61,954 nt of DNA from Chara braunii (lineage: Eukaryota; Streptophyta; Charophyceae; Charales; Characeae), in assembly GCA_003427395.1 (NCBI GenBank), contig BFEA01000198.1, positions 982,713-1,044,666 of the forward strand, given 5' to 3'. Shown one piece after another: positions 54,293-61,954 of this stretch. Each line of letters begins with the position of its first letter. Positions within the stretch are counted from its first letter, which is position 1. Under the pieces are notes generated by a model that saw only the letters and a list, made by a program, of their open reading frames with translations, was not told the origin of the DNA and searched no databases. The position numbers were made by a program, and so were the translations under genes.

Positions 54293-57200
54293 ATTGAAAA
54301 GGCAAAGGCGAATTAATAAATTTCAGATTGCGGGTCCATATTGAAAACCAAGAAATCTGATACTGTCTAAAAGGTGAAACTGCATTCACTCTTCTTCAAC
54401 CGAAAACCAGAGCACTGAGTCCGAACGTCAGTAAGAGCCTACTATCGCGGCTACCAATACAAGTAATTAAACCCCCTTCCTTTGGTTTGGACCCGGTACC
54501 ATATGCCTACGACATGTTTGCTTCAGAATGTCAAAGGTCGGTACTTTCCTGAACCCTCATTGGCGTCCACTACTCGATTCTGTGAGCCACACTTTTTTCC
54601 CTGTGGGACACAACACTGGACTGTGGATCGCCTGTGGGGTATGACCTTTGACAGCGAGTTGTAGCTCCCGACTACGGCTCCTTACCGACTTCTTAGTCTG
54701 GCGGTTTGTCTGTGCTTTCATTGATCTATTTGGTTGCACAGTGTTTGTCTGTTTTGTCTTGTCAACCTCTGTCTCATTGGATTAGTAGTAATAATTGATA
54801 ATAATAATGACGGTTATCACCGTATTAGTGACAGATGCAGTTTTCAGCGTCTAGTCTGTAAGTTTTGTCGAGAAGGTCTCAGTTATATAGGGGTTGTAGC
54901 TGAAGTAATTCAGATAAGTCAGGCTTTTGGTTACCGCAGTTCTGATTAAACAAGGTCGGCGGCCTCCGAAAAACCCGGAAGTGGCCCGGAAGATCAGAGG
55001 CAGGTGATGAATTTGGTCTTACTTAGTTGGCCGTACCCAATCCCAGTTTTCTTAACCCAGCTAGTAAATACAACGGGGTCAATGCGTACCAAGGGCCCGG
55101 CGGAAAAGGAGCAGACCAGTAAACAACCGAAGTGTAGATCAAGAGGCAGTGTCCAACCATTCGTTCATTCAGACTGTGCGCCATGCGGAAGCGTTGTCTT
55201 TGCAACCTATGCAAGGAGGCCTGCAAGTGCCAGAGAGAGAGGTGGCCATAAGAGCCAAATCATTCATAGTCAATAGTAATAGTAGTAGTACTAATAATAA
55301 TGATCGTAATAATAATAATAATAATACTACTACTACTACTACTACTAATAATAATAATAATAATAAAATAGTAGTGGGATGACCATATTCAGGTTACACA
55401 ATCATTTTAAAAGCCAGAAGTAGCACTGCCCTAGTAAGCCATTAATGGAGAAATCGTAGCACTAAAAACGAAATGTCAGTAAGGGCTTGCCACCACCAGC
55501 ATATGTGTCTAAGCCCTTTTTACTACTCGGTGCCCAACCTACTTCCTATACGGCCACATCCGGCCTACTAATTGTCAATGCAACTGTTGGCGGCAATAGC
55601 CAACGAAATTCTTGAGGGTGTCCACCAATGCAGATCATTGCCGATACCAGATTCGTGCCCTCACATCATCATCATCGTCATCCTTGACTCTCCCTTTCCC
55701 TCTCACGCACATTCATGCAGTGGCCTATTGTCGGACTAATTCCTCAGATTTACAGTCACCTGTGCTTCTGTCCTTGTTTCTGCGTGTGTCTTTGATTGCA
55801 TGTCTGACTCTGTACACATCAGTGCATTGGTTGTTTTGCAATAGTCCATGTTTAAGGCGAGAAAAGTGGGCAGTTGGTGGAGTCCACCCGTGATGAGTCA
55901 GCAGTCCCCGTCTCAGTCAGTCCCGATCCAATCAAGCAAGTACCGCATGGGACTGTGAGCACTACGGGCATGGGGAAAGGGTTAGACCAATTAGTTGTTG
56001 CGCCCAACCATTTATCCATTCTTGCAAGAGTCATGCGGACACGCTGCTACAACATCTTGCGCGAAGGCGATCTGCAATGAGTTGCGCAGCCGCAGTCATC
56101 AGGGTTGAGTGGTCATAGCTGAGTCAACGTGCGTGTGAGCGTGTGAGAGTCAATAGGCAAGCGTGTGGGATACTCAGGGTGATCCTAAGTTGAGTGCGTG
56201 TGGGGGTGTCACATTGACTGCGTTTCACAGTATGCCTTCGCATGTCTGTTTGTCTGTTCACTTGTCTGTGTATGTTGGTCTGTTTGTGTCTGCACATTCC
56301 TGCCTTGTTTGTCTGCCTGCGCCCGATTATTTGTTCATGTGCTTGTAGCTCACCGTATCTGCCTCTTCTTCCTCCCTTCTCCTTTCACACAGCCCCTTCC
56401 CCTCAGTGGCAACCGACCGAGATCACTGCGACCCGGACACTTCACCGGACCATTCAATTGACAGGAACGACGGGTGCTGTGTACAAAGAGGGCAGTGATG
56501 AAAACAGTGAGAACTGTTGGCTCGCATTCACTTGGCATTTCCTCGTCTCAAGATAGATACTTACAACAATATGGCAATAATAATAATAATAATAATAATT
56601 ATAATAATAATAATAATAATAATGATAAATAGCGAAAATGGTAGATTTCAGATTTGTCAAATCATATTGCAATCCAAAGAATTCGAAACTGTCAAGAAAG
56701 CAGAAATTGTACCAACGTACTCCCGTCACCACGATCATAAGCATCCTGTCTTGTTTGATGCAGTTTACATAGGTGGTATATGCATATTTATATATATATA
56801 TATACATATATATATATGTAATCTGTAGACAGAGAGGGAGAACAAAACAACCACCAGGGGCTGAGACAAAATATTTTCGTTGGAGTTTTCATCGACTCAT
56901 AAGGAGGTTGAACCTTCCTCAACGTCCATACATAGTTAAGTCTTCCCTTTTTTCTCTCCCTTCTCCTTCTTCTTCTTCTTCTTCTTCTATTCCTTTGTCC
57001 GCCCCCTTCCTTATAGTGTTTCTCTCCCTCTCCTCGTTGTTGCCATCTTTTCGCACAATCGACCGCTTCCATCCGGCTTGCCTTCGTTTCCTCTTCCCAT
57101 TTTCACTATCATCTACCCACACGTTCTCTCAGGCCATGCTCAACTCACGTTCCTTATCCTCTCCCCGATTTGGTTTCACTTCAACACTTTATTTCCTCCG

Positions 57201-57590
57201 AATGCATTTAGACTGTCACACCTATCGGGTACAACCAAAATGAGGTTGCGCTGTGTTTTGTGAAAAATGATCACAGTCGTTTTCTCCTCCTCCTCTGTCG
57301 CAGTCCCGACCTTTCCCCTACTTCCTCACACTCCTTCCCTCTCGCCGTGTCCTTCCTCCCTCCTTCTTCGCCTCCTCTGCCTCACTTGCTTATACATTCT
57401 TACTTTCTATCTTCGTTTGAGCTCGGTTCTGCCGCTCATTCTTAAGATCCCGTTTTGCGAACCCGCTTGCACTTGTTTTTCTCGTTAGTGCCCGCATTGT
57501 TGTTTGCGTCCGTCGATCGATCAAAACCGCAGTGACCGCTCAACAAATCGTTACGTGGCCCGTACGCAACAATCATAGTTAGTGTGCCCT

Positions 57591-57643
<53 letters not shown>

Positions 57644-57694
57644 GGACTTTGACTTCGTACTGTTACGATCCCATTCAAATGTGAATAACTATCA

Positions 57695-57735
<41 letters not shown>

Positions 57736-58483
57736 GCAAGTGAGACCAGATAATTGCGACATCGATCCAATGGCAGACTTGTAACACCACGTATGAGCAC
57801 GGCACAAGCTCATCGAATCTCATCATTATCGACAAAGAACCAATGTCGAACTCATACGTGGCCCCTAGGCTACGAATGGCAGATATTATCTGGCCTATCT
57901 ATCATGCCGAATGATGACTTCAACAGTTTCCCCGAAGTACGAGCATATAGCGACCAATGTGGCGCGCTTCCAGCACCAGGTATATCCCTTGCATCACTCA
58001 CAACCCTCGATCCCCAACACACAGATGCCGCACGCACCCAAGACCACCATGCGCCACCGATCAACGACGATCTTGGTAAGTCTCTTTCTCTCCCTTTCTC
58101 TCTTCAACACTCGTTCTCTTGCCTCTGTTGCGTACACAACTCCAAAATAATAATAATCATAAATTAATAATAATAATAATAATAATAGTAGTAGTAGTAA
58201 TAATAATAATAATAATAATAGTAATAGCAATAATATCGATAATCCTGGTAATAATAGTGCAAACATAAAGGATGTATACAAGTTGTCTTTCCAACCCGGT
58301 ACGATTAGGATCAGGGCGTGTTGTATTCCGGGTTTAGCAGTCACTGCTCCCCCCCTTTTCTTTCTCTCTTATACGTACACACACACTCGCACGTATGTTT
58401 CCTTGATGTAGCGATAGATTCATTCGATTTTGTTCATCCTATTGATGACACTACCGTGATGACAACCGTGAAATCTTCGCTTA

Positions 58484-58534
<51 letters not shown>

Positions 58535-58825
58535 GTATACACACATACACACACCATCGATGAAATGAGCAAAAACGGAATGAATCTTCCGCAGAAACGT
58601 GGAAATATACACTCCCACTCTTTGCTTTGCTCATTCTACTGATCCAAGCGGTGTGCGGCGAGGCGCGGGTCGGAGACTTCACACTTTCACACTCCCGTTG
58701 TGCCGCAGCGATATCTCCCGCGCAGCAGGTACGTAGTATCACAATCTTGTATCGCTAAACTTTTCCTTCTCTCGTCCTTCTCCTTCTCCTCTCCCTCTCT
58801 CTCTCACTCACCCACACACACACTG

Positions 58826-59115
58826 TTGCCAACAATAAAGGCACAGACCAGAACAAGAATTTTACTCAAAGTACAGATAGCGTAGCAGAAGACTCAGATA
58901 CAAGTGATCCGAACGATCGATATTGCAGCGCAGCCCCTACATCATCATCGCCACATGATGTGAAGGGGCCTGACGCTTATTCAAGAAGAATGCGCCAGTC
59001 CTGTTATTCACAGACGAAGAGGAGGGGGTCAGACGAAGGAGAGGGGGTTAGACGAAGAAGAGGGGAAAGATGGGGATGTCGTCAGCGCCAAGTCTTCGGT
59101 ACCGGTCTCAAATAA
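58826..59115 (+). other. Antisense exon-like segment, right LTR copy
   Basis: The counterpart of 32,776-33,065: same length and same stop, with about a dozen amino-acid differences. The preceding acceptor has changed from CACACAG to CACACTG, so splicing as modelled in the left copy would not work here. Confidence 0.35.
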
Positions 59116-61294
59116 TCCCCCGTCCAGCGTCCCAATCCAATGTCGAGTCTGAATCCAAATGTCATCAAGTATTAAAGTCACAAATATCTCTCTCTCTCCT
59201 TCATACCTCTTTCTCTCTCCTTCTCACACACTCACACACTCGAACACACAAACACACACACACACACACACACACATAATCTGACAGCAGGTTCCATAGA
59301 TAAGCAGGGGGGTGAGACCCTATTCACTCTCCATCTCCCGTTGATGGTAGTGATCGATAGTTGGGGCGAGATCGTCGCTCATTCACTCGCACATACATAT
59401 ACGTAGTAACAGTAGTAGCGACAGTAGTAGTAGTAGTAGTAGAGATACTAGTAGGGATAGTAGTAGAGATAGAGATAGTAGTAGTAGTGACACCAAAGAT
59501 CGTAAGACTTACCTGTCCTTGCTCTTTCCTTTCCCGTTGCCGTAGTTGTCATCATCGTTGGATGTTTTCCTGCTTCGTCACGCTGCAGTATGCCAAAGTG
59601 GTAGTCCAACCACGAGCTAGCTGACTAACGAAGTCCGGTGGTTGACACGCGCGGTTCACGAAGTCGCTAGCAATATCACAGCCAGTCGAGCAACCTTTCT
59701 CCTTCGATCTTCCCCCTTTCTCCCTCCTTTCTCCTTTCTCCTCCTCCCTCACCTTCTTCTTTTCCGTCTTCTTCCCTCGTCGTAGTCGTTGCGATTTACT
59801 GTCTTAGCTTGTAGCCTCCGCAGTTACTCCCTCAAACGATAGCCTCTGCAATCTGACAGGCGCTCTCCCTCTTCCTCTCCTATGCCTCCTCTTTCTCTCT
59901 CTTCCCCCTCTCCTTCTCCTTCTCGTGTCTCCCTTCTCGCAACCGTATTCAAGCTTCGTGCTGGCTATTGTGTCCGTACTTTCAATCGCATAGGTAAGTC
60001 TTGTGAGCCTGGCCGCGCCTTCTTTCTCTGCTTATCAACTCTTGCTTGCTAGCCTGCACCTCCCCCTTTTCTCGTGCCTCTCCCCGCTCTTTCTTCTTCT
60101 TTCTTCTTCTTCTCACACCTCCTCTCTTCTGCGCACTTCCTCCCCACTTTGCGGCACTAACTGCGTTGAGTTTCTACGACGGTGAGTCGAGATGCTCTGG
60201 TAGGACTATCGAGATCTCGACCTCGACTGGCCTATCAGCCTTGGCTTCGAACGAATCCATCCTCAATAGCAGGCCGGATTCGTTCGAGCACAGTCCTGAA
60301 TCTAGTTTATAAAAACGGAAAGAAAAAGAATAAAAGAAAATAAAGGAAAGTAGAAAAATAAAAAGAAACAAAAAGAAAACTACGAAAACAAAATCTAACT
60401 TCCGACTTCCCCGTTGGGACAACTGTCGGATTCGGCCTATGCCTAACTAACCTTCTTACATAGAGGTCACGGGTTCGAATCCCGCCTGTCTGAGAGCGGG
60501 TGAAAAAGGCAGGCCCTGCCCCTCACAGCCAGCAAAAAGGANNTAGCCCGNGGCAGGTCGNACTTGATCCCAGGATCNTTTGCGTATNANTCTGNGCCTN
60601 TNCCTANTGGGCTANCTCCTNNTTCGNTTTTACTNNGAGCCNTTNTGCCCTAAGTAGAGTACCGAGCTCAACCTTAGTCAGTTCATAAGGCTTGCGGCCT
60701 ACCGTAAGGGAATCCTGGGCCACTGTCGGCCACCGCAACCTGTTTTCAGCAGGTTAGGCCCCTTTTGTCTAGTTGCCCTGGCCTCATGGCCGGGGCTTTT
60801 ACTATTTCCTACCTATTTCCATCCTGCGGGGAGTGGTTTCCCGCCTCGCTTTTTNTTTCTGATACACTCGANNTTCGCNGACNTGAGCCGAAACAGTCGT
60901 ANTTCCTCAGTCGTCAACCGACTGAGAAAAACCATCCTTGCGTCTGCGCGACTCTTTTCCGTTTTGACTAACCTTCCGACCTTGTGGTCGGAGGCTTTAT
61001 TTACTAATCACTTTGCAGTCTCTGCACGTGCCGGAGTGACACGCACGGTCATTTCATCTACTAACCTCCGTCGTCTTTGCACGCTCTGCGAGCATTCAAA
61101 ATTTTCAACCCCTGACTCTTGTCCGCTTGTGCCGTGTTTTGACCCTTGCGGTTTCTACACTTTTAAGACCATAATTGTGGAGGGGTTTGCCCCAGTTTTT
61201 GTTTTTAGCCGTCTCTGTTCTAACAGTTGGCGTCGGCATTGTGTCGACTACAATATCTTGAGCGGATACCCTTGTAAGGGTATCAGCTCCGACA

Positions 61295-61298
61295 CCGT
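61295..61298. repeat. Target-site duplication CCGT, right
   Basis: Directly follows CGACA of the right LTR and equals the four bases before the left LTR. Confidence 0.7.
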
Positions 61299-61826
61299 GC
61301 CCTCCGACATAATACCAAACCCCCACCCAGCGTCCCCGCTGGGTCGAAACGCATCGCGTTTTCAACATAAAACCAGAGCGAGCAAGCAACACTTCCCATT
61401 CATTCCTACTTGCAACTCACTGTGGAGCCCGCACCGTAGTTTTACACGGTCCATTTTCTGTTTTTGTTTTAGTGCTCACTCTCCTTTTCCCAGTACCATC
61501 TTTTTCCTCTACGATCACCTATCTTCGTCCGCGTTAGCCATTTCTTTCTGCACTAGCTCCTTCCCTCGGCGCTAGGTTTTCTTTTCTCTGTGCTAGACTC
61601 CCCCCTTAGCGCTCATCTTTTTTGCGCTAGCTTTTCTTTTAGTACCCATCTTCTCTCACGTAGCATGCCGTAGTCCCTCGTAGTTTGCGCGGTTATCCTC
61701 TTTTCGCTTCCGCTATCAAGGTTCATCTCATCATCGTAAACTTCACTCATACAACCTTCCCGGTCATAGCCTTTGACGCTAGATTCCGTCCTTTATCCCC
61801 TCTTTAGCAGCCATCTCACGTGCATC
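61299..61826. other. Right flank of the retrotransposon, nothing recognised
   Basis: Includes CCCAGCGTCCCCGCTGGG, a short hairpin (61,337-61,354), and a pyrimidine-rich stretch with repeated GCGCTAG/GTGCTAG words (61,567-61,634). No gene is supported. Confidence 0.4.
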
Positions 61827-61925
61827 ATGCCTGAGGCACGCCGTGGACAAGGTAGAGGAAGGGGAGGTAGGACAGGGAATGCTAAGGAGGAGCCGCCGGC
61901 TAGGGCAAGGCGAGATTATAGTTAA
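61827..61925 (+). pseudogene. Arg/Gly-rich ORF start, broken
   Basis: MPEARRGQGRGRGGRTGNAK continues for 32 codons to TAA, then a further in-frame TAG; it reaches the window edge. Arg/Gly-rich N-termini occur in plant retroelement Gag proteins, but too little is visible to assign it. Confidence 0.3.
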
Positions 61926-61954
61926 GAAGAGGAAGAATAGGGGGAGCCACGAGG

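Larger units (their letters stand above)
49605..61294 (-). repeat. 5' LTR (11,690 bp)
   Basis: The partner of the left LTR. At its inner end it is followed (minus strand) by GG and the primer-binding site, so it is the 5' LTR and drives transcription leftwards. Ns occur at 51,243-51,302, 54,116 and 60,542-60,902. Its content matches the left copy: hairpin satellite, TAA tracts, antisense exon-like segments, tRNA-like block, boundary hairpins. Confidence 0.92.

Noticed and set aside
55612-56080. Plus-strand ORFs with CLTLYTSVHWLFC and MVESTRDESAVPV as further exons of the antisense gene
   Set aside because: They look protein-like, but I could not join them to the 31.8-33.1 kb type segments with consistent splice phases.

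Overview
The window looks like intergenic, repeat-dominated nuclear DNA of a large eukaryotic genome. The best guess is a streptophyte (a charophyte alga such as Chara, or an early-diverging plant). The reasons are: mixed GC/AT composition, abundant TAA/CT/CA microsatellites, scattered single N bases, a plant-type LINE with a CCHC ORF1, and a Ty3/gypsy primer-binding site that exactly matches the 3' end of plant tRNA-Asp as I remember it. I see no convincing single-copy host gene. The species guess is an inference from these traits only.

Left part (1-23,534): a 5'-truncated Penelope-type reverse transcriptase fragment (about 401-1,042); two copies of a ~1.6 kb LTR (1,808-3,428, still followed by a degenerate tRNA-Asp primer site; and 9,119-10,940, split by a 217-bp palindromic MITE whose empty site is preserved in the first copy); a hAT-like non-autonomous element whose arms are built of repeated GTACG words (3,805-4,189); a tRNA-like SINE candidate (5,685-6,022); a 3'-truncated LINE on the minus strand (10,941-14,193); microsatellite blocks; an unrecognised 214-aa ORF (16,257-16,901, minus); and three tandem decayed copies of a small unrecognised gene (17.1-18.44 kb, minus).

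Right part (23,535-61,294): one ~37.76 kb Ty3/gypsy-type LTR retrotransposon on the minus strand. Its two direct repeats are ~11.7 kb each (23,535-35,274 and 49,605-61,294), begin and end TGTCG...CGACA, are flanked by a CCGT target duplication, and enclose a 14.3 kb internal region. Read in the element's direction (right to left) the internal region contains: tRNA-Asp PBS, two tandem diverged copies of an unrecognised ORF, Gag (capsid-like, then Gly/Asn/Gln-rich zinc-knuckle part), protease, reverse transcriptase, RNase H, integrase (D, D35E intact, GPY motif), and then a second Gag-like module (capsid-like, long coiled coil, perfect CCHC knuckle) between integrase and the 3' LTR. Pol lies entirely in one frame but is cut by seven in-frame stops.

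The giant LTR is almost all U3 (about 11.5 kb). Its R/U5 end (~0.2 kb) shares a core with the 1.6 kb LTR family, including a stem-loop with a conserved loop. The U3 carries a tandem array of seven ~97-bp units that each fold back on themselves, a cluster of short perfect hairpins at its outer edge, tRNA-like sequences, long TAA tracts, and plus-strand (antisense) exon-like open segments bounded by good splice signals.

The main system to follow up is this retrotransposon: giant LTRs, duplicated leader ORF, two Gag modules and antisense exon-like cargo. All homology statements come from reading motifs by eye; no database search was run.
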